Shown: one piece after another, positions 44,708-54,130 of the stretch
How the letters are laid out: the number at the start of each line of letters is the position of its first letter
Numbering within the stretch: the stretch's first letter is position 1
From: Bacteroidales bacterium
GTDB taxonomy: Bacteria; Bacteroidota; Bacteroidia; Bacteroidales; Prolixibacteraceae
Direction: 5' to 3'
Assembly (NCBI GenBank): GCA_012729335.1
Contig: JAAYDJ010000036.1
Location: 1 to 64,000 of the forward strand
Length of the DNA: 64,000 nt
Made by a program: the position numbers and the translations under genes
Notes under the pieces: model-generated
Databases searched by the model: none
What the model was told of the DNA's origin: nothing
The model's input: only the letters and a program-made list of their open reading frames with translations

Positions 44708-46105
44708 ATGAAATGGATGCCTTATATCATTCTTCAGTTTTTCTCCATTTATTCTTTTGGGAATCCCATCCAGGCAGAAAATATTGGCTTAAAGCCACGC
44801 ATTATAGTCCTCACGGATGTTTCCACCTGGGAAACCGATGACAGTGAGTCTCTGGTAAGACTTTTCGTATATGCCGACCGGTTTGAGATTGAAGGACTGA
44901 TATTTACCACCGGATGGAGTCTGTCGGAAACCCGCGATGATTTTCTGCAGCTCATCCACAACGCTATCGATGCCTATGAGAAGGATTTGTCCCATCTTAT
45001 GAGACGGTCAGGACAAACCGGATTTCTGGAAGATGAATCACGCCAGTTCCTGGGATACTGGCCAACTCCTGATTATCTGCGTAAACGGACCATGGTCGGC
45101 AGCCGGAAAAGAGGCATGGAATTTATCGGGAAGGAGAATGTTTCTGAGGGGAGTAACTGGATTATAAAGCAAGCTGATGAGAAAGACGACCGTCCCTTGT
45201 GGATTCTGCTCTGGGGCGGCGGGAATACGCTGGCGCAGGCCATCTGGCAGGTGCAGCAGGAACGCCCTGAAAAGGAGCTGAAAGCCTTTTTGCATAAGGT
45301 ACCCACTTATGCCATTACCGACCAGGACAGGTCATATGAAAGCGGCACTCCCTTTGACATCAGTTCCCACCAGTGGATGCGCAGGGAATTCGAACAGGAG
45401 CTGAAGTTTCTGTGGTGTGAGTGTGCCTGGAAACACCACAACGACACCGGTCGTAAAAACTGGGAGGAATACGCCGTTCATATTCAAAGTCACGGACATC
45501 TCGGGAAAGTCTACCCAAAGTACAAATACGGCGTCGAGGGGGATACCCCTTCGTTTCTCCATGTCATGCCCAATGGCCTGAACGATCCCTTGGAGCCGGG
45601 TCAGGTGGGATGGAGCGGATTTTTTGAGTGGGGGCAGGGTCCCGATGATGTCACCCATGCCTTTACGAACCATAAGGGAAGTGCTTTCGAAATCTGTACG
45701 AAGTACTTCACCTATTTCTATCCGGCGATTTTCAATGATTTTGCTGCACGGATGGACTGGGCCAGGGACGGCTCTGGAAACCGGAATCCCGAAGTGGTCA
45801 TCAATGGGAAAAAAGGCCTTGATCCCATCATCATGAAGAGTCGTCCCGGCCAGAAGATCAGGCTGGATGCCTCCAAATCTGCCGACCCGGAAAATCACCG
45901 GCTCAACTTTAAATGGTGGGTCATCCCCGAAGCCGGAACATATAAACAGAAAATGGCCATCACTTCCGCTGACGCAGAGAGGATAACACTGGCCATTCCC
46001 GGTGATTCTTCAGGAAAAACCATCCATCTGATCTGCGAAGTGAGTGACAACGGAGAGCCTCAACTCACCAGTTACCGGAGGATTATCATCCATTCAGGTA
46101 AGTAA
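44708..46105 (+). CDS. DUF1593 nucleoside-hydrolase-like secreted protein
   Basis: Exported protein, 465 residues from ATG 44708 (an earlier in-frame start at 44681 precedes the signal peptide). After the signal (about 1-22) comes a nucleoside-hydrolase-like fold: RIIVLTDVSTWETDDSESLVRLFVYADRFEIEGLIFTT carries the Asp cluster of the family, and WILLWGGGNTLAQAIWQV lies at about 165-185. The C-terminal 90 residues form an Ig-like domain (PGQKIRLDASKSADPENHRLNFKWW) matching the Sde182-type C-terminal domain. Related genes occur in polysaccharide utilisation loci and were once called cellulose-binding; biochemical role is not settled. Confidence 0.85.
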   Translation: MKWMPYIILQFFSIYSFGNPIQAENIGLKPRIIVLTDVSTWETDDSESLVRLFVYADRFEIEGLIFTTGWSLSETRDDFLQLIHNAIDAYEKDLSHLMRRSGQTGFLEDESRQFLGYWPTPDYLRKRTMVGSRKRGMEFIGKENVSEGSNWIIKQADEKDDRPLWILLWGGGNTLAQAIWQVQQERPEKELKAFLHKVPTYAITDQDRSYESGTPFDISSHQWMRREFEQELKFLWCECAWKHHNDTGRKNWEEYAVHIQSHGHLGKVYPKYKYGVEGDTPSFLHVMPNGLNDPLEPGQVGWSGFFEWGQGPDDVTHAFTNHKGSAFEICTKYFTYFYPAIFNDFAARMDWARDGSGNRNPEVVINGKKGLDPIIMKSRPGQKIRLDASKSADPENHRLNFKWWVIPEAGTYKQKMAITSADAERITLAIPGDSSGKTIHLICEVSDNGEPQLTSYRRIIIHSGK

Positions 46106-46282
46106 CACCGGAAATGGCCATGACCAATGGCGATGAAATGCAGAGCAAATATTTCCAGGCTGAATTCATGGAATGTGCCGATTGGATGCTCCCCTGAATG
46201 ATCTAAAATGAATCGATGAAAGATCCACAGTGTGATTTTCCTGAGGGCAGTGCGAATAATGGAATAGAATTTAATCAGGAAA

Positions 46283-46810
46283 ATGATGGCTCGTTATACC
46301 AATATATCCACAACCAGGAAAGAGAAGTTCATCGAAATATTGGACTCCCATAAACGGATGATTTATAAGGTTGTGAATTCCTATTGCGTGAATCAGGAAG
46401 ATCGAAAAGATCTTGAACAGGAAATCATCATCCAGCTCTGGAAATCCTTTGATAACTACAATCCGGATTTTTCTTACTCGACATGGATATATCGTATTGC
46501 CTTGAATGTGGCCATCTCTTTTTTCAGAAAACAAAAAAGTTGGCGCTCAAGATTTGATCCATTCCCGGAAGAAACCCTGTTTAATATTCAGGATGAAGAA
46601 AAATTCAATTCGGAACGGGATGATAAACTCATACTATTGCAACAATTAATCCAACAGCTCGATGAGTTAAGTAAAGCCCTGATGCTTCTCTATCTGGACG
46701 GGAAGAGACATGATGAAATCGCAGAGATTCTGGGAATTTCAAAAACCAACGTGGCCACGAAGATCAGCAGATTGAAAGTTAAATTAAGTAAATCATTTGA
46801 AAACGAATAA
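46283..46810 (+). CDS. ECF sigma-70 factor
   Basis: Alternative sigma factor, 175 residues (start at ATG 46283 or 46286). Region 2 includes HKRMIYKVVNSYCVNQEDRKDLEQEIIIQLWKSF-type helices at about 25-60 and YSTWIYRIALNVAISFFR at 67-84. Region 4 at about 120-170 has LDELSKALMLLYLDG followed by the HTH HDEIAEILGISKTNVATKISRL. Base composition is visibly more AT-rich than the surrounding chromosome. The next gene begins 3 bp after the stop and encodes a membrane protein that is probably the cognate anti-sigma factor. Confidence 0.92.
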   Translation: MMARYTNISTTRKEKFIEILDSHKRMIYKVVNSYCVNQEDRKDLEQEIIIQLWKSFDNYNPDFSYSTWIYRIALNVAISFFRKQKSWRSRFDPFPEETLFNIQDEEKFNSERDDKLILLQQLIQQLDELSKALMLLYLDGKRHDEIAEILGISKTNVATKISRLKVKLSKSFENE

Positions 46811-46813
46811 ACA

Positions 46814-47476
46814 ATGAATGCAATGGAATTAGAACAGTTAATGGAGGAGTACAACCGGAAATTAGATGAAATCATTCATCTTAATAAGAACAACACCTTC
46901 AAAAATCTGCCATTCAGAAAGTCCCGGCAAACCACAAACTCACTTCTTTTTTATCGGATTACCGAAGTTGCTTTTTGGGGACTTGTGGTCGTATTTATGG
47001 GTTCATTTGTGGCCTTCCATCTGAAGGAAATACATCTTGCCGTAAGCGGGCTCATTATTGAACTGTTTGCATTAATCGCCTTGACAGGAAGCATTGGTCA
47101 GATCGTGCTGATACGTCAAATCGACTATTCCAAGCCAGTGGTGGAAATCAGGAAAAAAATCGAATCAGTCAATGCTCATGGTTTACTATTCATAAAACTC
47201 CTGATGATTTCACTGCCCGTATGGTGGGTATATGCCATCGTGGGACTTTACCTGCTTTTCGGCATTGATATATATCCATACTTAAATCCTAAATTTGTAA
47301 CGGTTTACTTGACAATGAACGGAGTACTGGTTATTCCTTTAATCTGGTTTCTAAACAAATTGTCGTATGAGAACCTGCATATAAAATGGGTGCAAAAGAC
47401 CATAAACGGGTTAACCTCGCCCAGAACAAGAAAGGCACTTCATTTTCTGAAGGAGATTGAAGTATTCGAAAAATAA
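46814..47476 (+). CDS. Four-helix membrane protein, probable anti-sigma partner
   Basis: 220 residues with a polar N-terminal 45 residues (MNAMELEQLMEEYNRKLDEI and onward) and four hydrophobic segments at about 52-75, 80-105, 130-152 and 160-180, ending in a basic cytoplasmic helix. No family motif is recognised. The N-terminal amphipathic helix and the position directly behind an ECF sigma gene fit a membrane anti-sigma factor; similar sigma/membrane-protein pairs are frequent in Bacteroidota. AT-rich like its neighbours. It precedes the serine hydrolase gene by 16 bp. Confidence 0.65.
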   Translation: MNAMELEQLMEEYNRKLDEIIHLNKNNTFKNLPFRKSRQTTNSLLFYRITEVAFWGLVVVFMGSFVAFHLKEIHLAVSGLIIELFALIALTGSIGQIVLIRQIDYSKPVVEIRKKIESVNAHGLLFIKLLMISLPVWWVYAIVGLYLLFGIDIYPYLNPKFVTVYLTMNGVLVIPLIWFLNKLSYENLHIKWVQKTINGLTSPRTRKALHFLKEIEVFEK

Positions 47477-47492
47477 AACCTGATCAATTTGA

Positions 47493-48547
47493 ATGAAGGG
47501 AAAAAAACAAATATTCAGACTAATATTGGCTGCAGGAACCATTACATCCATGTTTTTTTACCGTGGACCCTGATAAGAGTGTGGTTAACGCCACTACCCG
47601 TTACAATTCAGGAACAAGTCGACAAGACGATTAGGTATGGCTTTGACGGAATGATCGTATATGTAGATCAAGGAGGGATGGCCCCAAGTGTATATACCGC
47701 CGGATGGAAAAATACAAAAAACAAAATACCTGCCCACCCAAACGCCTTATTTAAAATAGCCAGTATGGGCAAGTTATACGATGCCGTGGCTGTGGTCAAA
47801 TTGATCACTGACAATCGTTTATCATTAGACAAAACTCTGGCTGACTATTTCCCGGAATGGGCAGGAAGAATCGAAAATGCAAATAAAATTACCCTTCGAA
47901 TGATGGTGCAGCACCGAAGTGGTATCCCCAATTTTACCGATACCCCGAATTTTTGGACTGACCCTCCGCAGAACGACCAGGAAACACTGGAACGCATATT
48001 TGATTTACCCGCAAGCTTTGAACCCGGTAAAAAATACGAGTATTCAAATACCAATTATCTGCTTATCTCCAAACTTATAGAGAAGGTAGTAGGCTACAGC
48101 AAATTCCAGTATATTAAAGAAGAAATACTGAACCCGCTTGGACTTACAAACACCTATGCATCGATTCATGATGTAAACATGGATGATGTGATGAGTGGCT
48201 ATTACGTGGGGGTGGAGGAGGATATTAAGACGGTTGATTATGGTTCCATGTTGGCCACGGCAGAGGATGTGGGGATTTTCTTAAGGGCACTGAATGATGG
48301 CTCCTTGTTTTGCAAAGGGGAACAAGAAATTTACTCTTCCCTTTATGAGTACAATCACACAGGATTGATCCCTGGCTATCAAAGTATTGGCCGATATCAT
48401 AAAAGTATAGACGCGGTGGTGGTACAATTTACCAATACAACCGATTTTGACGGATACAACTGGACCTTATCGGAGATGGCCTATCGCAGGATAGTGAAAA
48501 TCCTGAAAAGAAACACCAGGGAAAAGCAGGTGCCGGGCGTTGAGTAA
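47493..48547 (+). pseudogene. Beta-lactamase-family serine hydrolase with apparent frameshift at a T7 tract
   Basis: Class C beta-lactamase-like serine hydrolase. The catalytic SxxK is in KIASMGKLYDA, the YxN motif in YEYSNTNY, and a third motif HTG in YNHTGLIPGY. The domain frame runs open from TTG 47489 to 48547. However, its N-terminus in that frame (NEGKKTNIQTNIGCRNHY) is not a signal peptide. The frame beginning at ATG 47493 gives MKGKKQIFRLILAAGTITSM, a good signal sequence, which stops after 26 codons. One extra T in the run of seven Ts at 47553-47559 would join the two frames. So this is either a sequencing error, a slippage-controlled on/off gene, or a broken gene. Last gene of the AT-rich ECF operon, ended by the terminator at 48592. 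Confidence 0.75.
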
Positions 48548-48591
48548 TTGCCCCCCAACTATAGGCTGACGAGGTAATGGATAGGATTGAC

Positions 48592-48624
48592 AAAAAAAGA
48601 GGTCACTTCTGACCTCTTTTTTTT
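48592..48624. terminator. Bidirectional terminator between serine hydrolase and tRNA-Asn genes
   Basis: AAAAGAGGTCA-CTTC-TGACCTCTTTT with A-run before and T-run after, thus an intrinsic terminator in both directions: for the rightward serine hydrolase operon and for the leftward tRNA gene. Confidence 0.93.
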
Positions 48625-48625
48625 C

Positions 48626-48702
48626 TGGCTCCCCAGGTAGGACTTGAACCTACGACCTACGGATTAACAGTCCGCCGCTCTAACCAACTGAGCTACTAGG
48701 GA
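48626..48702 (-). tRNA. tRNA-Asn (anticodon GTT)
   Basis: Read on the minus strand from 48702: acceptor 5' TCCCTAG pairs with CTGGGGA (one G-T wobble), D arm AGCTCAGTTGGTTAGAGC, anticodon arm CGGACTGTTAATCCG with GTT, TPsiC arm GTAGGTTCAAGTCCTAC, discriminator G and encoded CCA. 77 nt. It borders the AT-rich block on its left and has its own terminator. Confidence 0.97.
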
Positions 48703-48767
48703 ATTTTACCGCCTCTGGGTTTTCCAAAAGCGCTGCAAAAATAAGAGGTTTTTCAGAAAGAAAAAAT

Positions 48768-48775
48768 ATTTTTGT
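48768..48775 (+). promoter_or_regulatory. -7 box TATTTTTG before the PfkB kinase gene
   Basis: TATTTTTG matches TAnnTTTG, 21 bp before the start codon at 48797, in an AT-rich stretch between the tRNA gene and the kinase gene. Confidence 0.5.
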
Positions 48776-48796
48776 AAAAATTTAAGCGCAAAGATC

Positions 48797-49798
48797 ATGC
48801 AGAATACCGCACTTCCCCCGGCCATACTCGGCGTTGGCAATGCCCTTGTGGATATTATGATTGCCCTGCCCGACGATGATGTTCTCAGCCATTTTAATCT
48901 GCCACGGGGCAGTATGACCCTGGTTGACGCCATCCTGAGCTGGAAGATATACCAAACCACCCATGCCTGGCAGAAGAGCACCACCACGGGCGGGTCGGCG
49001 GCCAATACCATTCACACCCTGGCTTCTCTGGGTGGCCGGTGTGGCTATGCCGGCAAGATCGGCCGTGATGAACTGGGAGAGGTCTTTGCCGGCGAATTTG
49101 CCGCAAAGGGAGTCTCCACCCACCTCTCCTACAGCGACTCGGGTACAGGCCGCGTCATGGCCATGGTCAGCCCCGACTCGGAACGCACCATGGCCACCTT
49201 TCTGGGAGCCGCCGCAGAACTCCTGCCCGAAGATTTTACAGACACCCTCATGCAATCCTATGACTACCTTTATGTGGAAGGGTATCTGGTCCAGGATCAC
49301 CAGCTCATCGAAACCATCCTGAAAAAAGGGAAAGAAAACGGACTGACGGTAGTCATCGACCTTTCGAGCTATAATATCGTGTCACAGAACCGCGATCTCC
49401 TGGAATACCTGATCACCAGCTATGTCGATATCGTCTTCGCCAACGAAGAGGAGGCCCTGGCCTTTACAGGTCTCATCCCTGAAGAAGCGGTGGCCGCCCT
49501 GGGAAAACTCTGCGACATCAGCGTGGTCAAAACAGGTAAAACCGGATCCCTGGTGCATAGGGAGAACCATCTGACCCGGATTGATCCCATCGAAGCAGGA
49601 GCCATAGACACTACCGGTGCAGGAGACAGTTATGCCGCCGGATTCCTTTATGGCCTGACCCTCGGCCTCCCCCTTCCAAAGTGCGGAGAGATCGCCTCCC
49701 TGGTCTCCGCCAGAACCGTGGAATTCATGGGAGCCAAGATTCCCGATACGGAATGGCCCGCACTGTTGGCCAGAGTCAAAGCCATTACGGAAGAGTAA
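48797..49798 (+). CDS. PfkB-family carbohydrate/nucleoside kinase
   Basis: Cytoplasmic ribokinase-like kinase, 333 residues. The substrate-binding motif reads TTTGGSAANTIHTLASLGG (about 55-73), and the C-terminal anion-hole/ATP motif is DTTGAGDSYAAGFLYGL (about 273-289) with catalytic Asp in GAGD. This subgroup with early GNALVDI is often annotated as adenosine kinase; ribokinase or another sugar kinase activity is also possible. Monocistronic, followed by a short low-complexity repeat and the convergent deoxynucleoside kinase gene. Confidence 0.92.
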   Translation: MQNTALPPAILGVGNALVDIMIALPDDDVLSHFNLPRGSMTLVDAILSWKIYQTTHAWQKSTTTGGSAANTIHTLASLGGRCGYAGKIGRDELGEVFAGEFAAKGVSTHLSYSDSGTGRVMAMVSPDSERTMATFLGAAAELLPEDFTDTLMQSYDYLYVEGYLVQDHQLIETILKKGKENGLTVVIDLSSYNIVSQNRDLLEYLITSYVDIVFANEEEALAFTGLIPEEAVAALGKLCDISVVKTGKTGSLVHRENHLTRIDPIEAGAIDTTGAGDSYAAGFLYGLTLGLPLPKCGEIASLVSARTVEFMGAKIPDTEWPALLARVKAITEE

Positions 49799-49809
49799 AA
49801 CCCAAAGGA

Positions 49810-49868
49810 AGGTCAGAAGATCAGAAGGTTAGAAGATCAGAATACCTGAAGATCAGAAGATCAGAAGG
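49810..49868. repeat. Low-complexity AGAAGATC repeat
   Basis: Irregular tandem repeats of a 8-10 bp unit (AGAAGATCAG and variants) fill the 73-bp gap between two convergent genes and reach the stop codon of the deoxynucleoside kinase gene. No terminator hairpin is visible; slippage-prone filler is the simplest reading. Confidence 0.75.
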
Positions 49869-49871
49869 AGG

Positions 49872-50486
49872 CTAGAAGAGGCCGTGGATGTTGGCGTCGA
49901 CCTTGTCGATCACAAAACTGAGATCCTCCCTGCGACTGGCAAAATCAATGTCATCTACGTTGACAATCAACAGTTTTCCCATGGTATAACCCTTGATCCA
50001 GCTTTCATAGCGGTCGTTAAGCTGCCTCAGGTAATCGAGCCGGATCGAGTTCTCATACTCCCTGCCGCGCTTCTGAATCTGGTTGACCAGCGTCGGAATA
50101 GAAGCCTTCAAATAGATCAGCAGGTCGGGTGGCCTGATTAGTCCGATCATCAGGTCGTACAACGTTTTGTAGTTATTGAAATCACGGGTGCTCATCAGCC
50201 CCATGGCATGCAGGTTGGGGGCAAAAATCTCGGCATCCTCGTATATGGTGCGGTCCTGAATCACCGTGGTCCCTGACTTGCGGATTTCGAGAATCTGGTT
50301 GAAACGCGAATTGAGAAAATAGATCTGCAGGTTGAACGACCAGCGCTGCATATCGTTGTAAAAGTCATTCAGGTAAGGATTGTCGTCCACATCCTCATAA
50401 TTGGGTTTCCACCCATAATGTTTGGAGAGCAATTCGGTGAGTGTGGTCTTCCCTGCACCGATATTTCCTGCAACGGCTATATGCAT
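49872..50486 (-). CDS. Deoxynucleoside kinase
   Basis: Cytoplasmic nucleoside salvage kinase of the dAK/dGK/dCK family, 204 residues. P-loop GNIGAGKTT (7-15), substrate-binding QIYFLNSRF (about 54-62), the DR(T/S) motif in QDRTIYEDAEIF, and the lid RGREYENSIRLDYL are all in place. It phosphorylates deoxyadenosine, deoxyguanosine or deoxycytidine; the choice is not readable. The GH3 gene lies 34 bp upstream on the same strand and may be cotranscribed. Confidence 0.94.
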   Translation of the reverse strand: MHIAVAGNIGAGKTTLTELLSKHYGWKPNYEDVDDNPYLNDFYNDMQRWSFNLQIYFLNSRFNQILEIRKSGTTVIQDRTIYEDAEIFAPNLHAMGLMSTRDFNNYKTLYDLMIGLIRPPDLLIYLKASIPTLVNQIQKRGREYENSIRLDYLRQLNDRYESWIKGYTMGKLLIVNVDDIDFASRREDLSFVIDKVDANIHGLF

Positions 50487-50520
50487 AAGTCAAGGTTTAA
50501 ATCGATTTCAAAGATAACAG

Positions 50521-52038
50521 CTATTTTTTCCCGAGCAACTCCAGAAGCTGGTCAAGATACAACCGGTCATTGGCCAGGCGCGGAATTTTGTTCTGCCCGC
50601 CGGTCTTCCCCCGGTTTTTCATCCAGGCATAAAAAGTTCCGGGAGGAGCAATGACCAGTTGCGGCATGGACAGGGTCATATTCTTATGTCGCTTGGCTTC
50701 ATAATCCGAATTGAGGGTCTTCAGAGCTGTATCGAGCAGCGTCATGAAATGCTCAGGACTGGAAGGTTCCTTCTCGAATTCAATGATCCACTGGTGGGCT
50801 CCCTGTTCTCCTTCACTCATGAAAACCGGCCCCGCCGTATACTCCTGAATGATGGCATGCTCCCGCTCACAGGCAATCTTCAGCGCCTGTTCGGCATTAT
50901 CGACAATTAATTCCTCCCCAAAGGCATTGATGAAGTGCCGTGTACGGCCCGTAATCCTGATTTTATAGGGATTCAGGGAGGTGAACCGCACCGTGTCACC
51001 GATGATGTACCGCCACAACCCCCCGTTGGTGCTGATCACTATGGCATAATTCTCCTCCGTGTTGACCCCTTCAAGCGTCACCACCCGCGGAGAATCCGTA
51101 CCCCACTCCTTCATCGGAATGAATTCATAAAATACCCCCAGATCCAGCATCAACAACATGTCGTGCTGGCTGGGATTGTCCTGGATGGCAAAAAAACCCT
51201 CCGAAGCATTGTAAGTCTCCATGTAGTGCATCTGGGCCGATGGAATGATCTTCCGGTACTGCTCGCGATAAGGATCAAAATTGATCCCCCCGTGTATAAA
51301 CAACTCCAGATTGGGCCAGATCTCCAATATGCTTTTGCTGCCTGTTTTCTCCAGAATCCGCTTGAGCAGCACCAGATACCACGAGGGCACTCCGGCAAAG
51401 GAGGTCACATTTTCATTCAGCGAGGTCTCAATGATCTTGTCGATTTTCTCCTCAAACTCCGGAATCAGGGCGATCTCCGTGGAGGGAATCCTGATGAACT
51501 GGGTCCAGAACGGGATATTCTCAATCAGAATGGCAGAAAGGTCACCGTAAAAGGAGTTGTTGCTGAAATTGTTGATGGCATGGCTGCCCCCCAGAGTGAG
51601 GGACTTGCCTGTGAAAATCCGTGATTCCGGATAGTTGCGCATATAGAGAGCCAGCACATCCTTGCCGCCCCTGAAATGACAACTCTCCAGAGACTCTTTC
51701 GTCACTGGAATGAATTTGCTTTTGTCGTTGGTGGTCCCCGATGATTTGGCAAACCACCGTACCTCTCCCGGCCAGAGAAGATTTTTCTCACCCGCCCTGA
51801 GCCGCTCCACCCAGGGCTTAATCTCCTCATAGCCTTGCAGGGGCAGCCGCCGCTGAAACTCACCCACCGTTTGGACCGATTCAAACTGGTACATTTTCCC
51901 GAACTCAGTGTTCCTGGCCAGGTCAAGCAACTGAAACAACTGCTCCTGCTGAATGTCAATAGGGTGCCGGCTGTAAAGGTCTATCTGGTATATCCTTTTG
52001 TAATTCAACCAGTTTACAACAGAATTAATAAGCGGCAT
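50521..52038 (-). CDS. GH3-family acyl-adenylate/amidosynthetase-like protein
   Basis: 505 residues, bacterial member of the GH3 superfamily (the adenylate-forming fold of plant auxin-amido synthetases). The P-loop-like motif is SSGTTNDKSKFIPVT at about 98-112, followed by the GGSHAINNF region (about 148-156) and YNASEGFFAIQ at about 280, which corresponds to the YxxSE nucleotide-binding motif. The C-terminal half has INAFGEELIVDNAEQAL, also family-typical. Bacteroidota carry such genes widely with unknown acyl and amine substrates. It is divergent from the CvpA gene. Confidence 0.92.
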   Translation of the reverse strand: MPLINSVVNWLNYKRIYQIDLYSRHPIDIQQEQLFQLLDLARNTEFGKMYQFESVQTVGEFQRRLPLQGYEEIKPWVERLRAGEKNLLWPGEVRWFAKSSGTTNDKSKFIPVTKESLESCHFRGGKDVLALYMRNYPESRIFTGKSLTLGGSHAINNFSNNSFYGDLSAILIENIPFWTQFIRIPSTEIALIPEFEEKIDKIIETSLNENVTSFAGVPSWYLVLLKRILEKTGSKSILEIWPNLELFIHGGINFDPYREQYRKIIPSAQMHYMETYNASEGFFAIQDNPSQHDMLLMLDLGVFYEFIPMKEWGTDSPRVVTLEGVNTEENYAIVISTNGGLWRYIIGDTVRFTSLNPYKIRITGRTRHFINAFGEELIVDNAEQALKIACEREHAIIQEYTAGPVFMSEGEQGAHQWIIEFEKEPSSPEHFMTLLDTALKTLNSDYEAKRHKNMTLSMPQLVIAPPGTFYAWMKNRGKTGGQNKIPRLANDRLYLDQLLELLGKK

Positions 52039-52140
52039 AAGAAGGTTTTATTTACTTCAAATGTAGGAATATTTTCAGGTGTGACAGTCCGACAGAATAA
52101 ATTCATAAATTTACCTCTGTCTAAAAAACAGATTTGAGTG

Positions 52141-52653
52141 ATGAACTACCTCGACATCGTGTTGGCCATTTTACTGCTTCTGTCGGCGATTAACGGTTTT
52201 GTGAAGGGTTTTGTAGAAGAGCTGGCCGGACTTGCAGGCCTCATACTGGGGATATGGGCAGCCCTCCGTTTCTCTGACCGCGTGGCCCAATTCCTCTTCG
52301 ACCAGTTCCACTGGACCTTTGACCATCTCGACATCATTGCCTTTGTCATCACCTTCATCCTGGTGATCATCCTGGTCAGCCTCATTGGTTCCTGGGTGAA
52401 CAAAATGGTCAAGGCCGTAGCCCTGGGATTCCTCAACAGGTTGGCCGGACTGGCCTTTGGGGTGATTAAGGGGGCCCTTATCCTGAGCATTTTTCTGGTG
52501 ATTTTCCATAAATTCGACCAGGATGTCCACATTATCAACCAAAATGTCAAAGCCAGCTCCCGGCTTTTCAACCCCCTGAAAAATTTCGCCCCGGGGGTTT
52601 TCCCCTTCCTCGACTTCTGGGGAGAGAACAGCTCCGATAACGACGAAGGATGA
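52141..52653 (+). CDS. CvpA family membrane protein
   Basis: Small inner-membrane protein, 170 residues from ATG 52141 (a GTG directly before it at 52138 is in frame). Four hydrophobic segments and the opening [25 protein letters not shown], with [17 protein letters not shown], are typical of CvpA. E. coli CvpA is needed for colicin V export and purine-related phenotypes; here the role is unknown. tyrS follows 47 bp later with its own promoter box inside the gap. Confidence 0.93.
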   Translation: MNYLDIVLAILLLLSAINGFVKGFVEELAGLAGLILGIWAALRFSDRVAQFLFDQFHWTFDHLDIIAFVITFILVIILVSLIGSWVNKMVKAVALGFLNRLAGLAFGVIKGALILSIFLVIFHKFDQDVHIINQNVKASSRLFNPLKNFAPGVFPFLDFWGENSSDNDEG

Positions 52654-52675
52654 GCTTTGCAAAGATTCTATTTTT

Positions 52676-52683
52676 TATCTTTG
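52676..52683 (+). promoter_or_regulatory. -7 box TATCTTTG before tyrS
   Basis: TATCTTTG matches TAnnTTTG, 17 bp before the tyrS start codon; a TTTG at 52656-52659 may act as the upstream element though the spacing is short. The very short leader suggests little 5' regulation and no T-box. Confidence 0.55.
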
Positions 52684-52700
52684 CGCAAAATTTTGAAAAC

Positions 52701-53993
52701 ATGAACTTTGTTGAAGAACTTTCCTGGCGGGGAATGATCCACGATGTGATGCCGGGAACGGAAGAGTTGCTGCTGAAAGAACTCACTTCGGCATACGTGG
52801 GCATCGATCCCACAGCCGACTCCCTCCATATCGGTCATCTGGTAGGGGTAATGATGCTGAAGCATTTCCAGCGGTGCGGCCACAAACCCATCGCCCTGGT
52901 TGGAGGGGCCACCGGAATGATCGGTGATCCCAGCATGAAATCGCAGGAACGAAACCTCCTCGACGAAGTCACCCTACGCCATAACCAGGAGTGCATCAAA
53001 AAGCAACTCGCCTGCTTCCTCGATTTTGAATCAGATGCACCCAACGCCGCCGAAATGGTCAACAACTACGACTGGATGAAGGAATTCACCTTCCTCGATT
53101 TCATCAGGGACATCGGCAAACACATTACTGTCAACTACATGATTTCCAAAGATTCGGTAAAGAAGAGGCTCTCTTCTGAAAGCAGCGCAGGCATGTCCTT
53201 TACCGAATTCACCTACCAGCTGGTGCAGGGGTACGACTTCCTTTACCTTTTCCAGCATAAAAACTGCAAGCTGCAAATGGGCGGATCTGACCAGTGGGGC
53301 AACATCACCACCGGCACCGAGCTGATCCGCAGGAAAACCGGCGGAGAAGCCTTTGCCCTGACCTGTCCGCTGATCACCAAGGCCGATGGCAGTAAATTCG
53401 GAAAAACAGAAGCCGGAAATGTCTGGCTCGACCCCGAAAAAACCTCCCCCTACGAGTTCTACCAGTTCTGGCTAAACACCTCCGACGAAGATGCTGAGAA
53501 ATACATCAAAATCTTCACCCTTCTCAACCGGGAGGAGATCGATCAGCTGACCTGCGAACACAGGGAGGCGCCTCATCAGCGGCTTCTCCAGAAAAGACTG
53601 GCCGAAGAGATCACCGTCATGGTCCACAGCCGCGAAGAGTATGAAATGGCTGTGGAAGCCTCCCTCATCCTCTTCGGACAAGGAACAGCCGACCAGTTGC
53701 GCCGGCTCAGCGAGAAAACCTTCCTGGCCATCTTCGATGGGGTTCCCCGTTTTGACGTTTCCCGCGACGAACTGGCCCATGGGTTGAACATCGTGGATCT
53801 CCTGACTGAGAAAACCACCGTCTTCCCCTCCAGGGGGGAAGTCCGCCGGACCATCCAGGCCAACGGACTCAGTCTCAACAAGGAAAGGATCACCTCACCC
53901 GACATGGTGGTAGACGCCTCCTTCCTCATCGGCGGAAAATTCCTCCTGGCCCAGAAAGGAAAAAAGAACTACCACCTGATCGTCGCCCGATGA
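52701..53993 (+). CDS. tyrS: Tyrosyl-tRNA synthetase
   Basis: Class I aminoacyl-tRNA synthetase charging tRNA-Tyr, 430 residues from ATG 52701; an upstream in-frame ATG at 52650 overlaps cvpA and adds an unconserved leader. HIGH motif is SLHIGHLVG, the tyrosine/ATP pocket is [11 protein letters not shown] and [12 protein letters not shown], and the KMSKS loop is KFGKTEAG (the final Ser is Thr). An S4 RNA-binding domain closes the protein (about 360-430, with [17 protein letters not shown]). No amino-acid leader or T-box lies upstream. Confidence 0.97.
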   Translation: MNFVEELSWRGMIHDVMPGTEELLLKELTSAYVGIDPTADSLHIGHLVGVMMLKHFQRCGHKPIALVGGATGMIGDPSMKSQERNLLDEVTLRHNQECIKKQLACFLDFESDAPNAAEMVNNYDWMKEFTFLDFIRDIGKHITVNYMISKDSVKKRLSSESSAGMSFTEFTYQLVQGYDFLYLFQHKNCKLQMGGSDQWGNITTGTELIRRKTGGEAFALTCPLITKADGSKFGKTEAGNVWLDPEKTSPYEFYQFWLNTSDEDAEKYIKIFTLLNREEIDQLTCEHREAPHQRLLQKRLAEEITVMVHSREEYEMAVEASLILFGQGTADQLRRLSEKTFLAIFDGVPRFDVSRDELAHGLNIVDLLTEKTTVFPSRGEVRRTIQANGLSLNKERITSPDMVVDASFLIGGKFLLAQKGKKNYHLIVAR

Positions 53994-54130
53994 GCCGCAC
54001 TCCCGGGCCCTTAGCCGATCCTCCCGGGTCAGACAACCTGCCGGATTTGGCCGTTATATAACATGGCTTCCGGATAATAAAGGCTAAATGCTGACGTTTA
54101 GATAGTAACCGACAAGAACAAACCGATTTT

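Noticed and set aside
48626-48702. tRNA 3' end as an attachment-site duplication
   Set aside because: I looked for a second copy of the tRNA-Asn 3' end within the window and saw none, and no integrase is present, so an att site is not claimed.
49810-49868. Short coding extension of the PfkB gene through the AGAAGATC repeat
   Set aside because: The kinase stop at 49796-49798 is in frame and the length matches the family; the repeat is non-coding filler.
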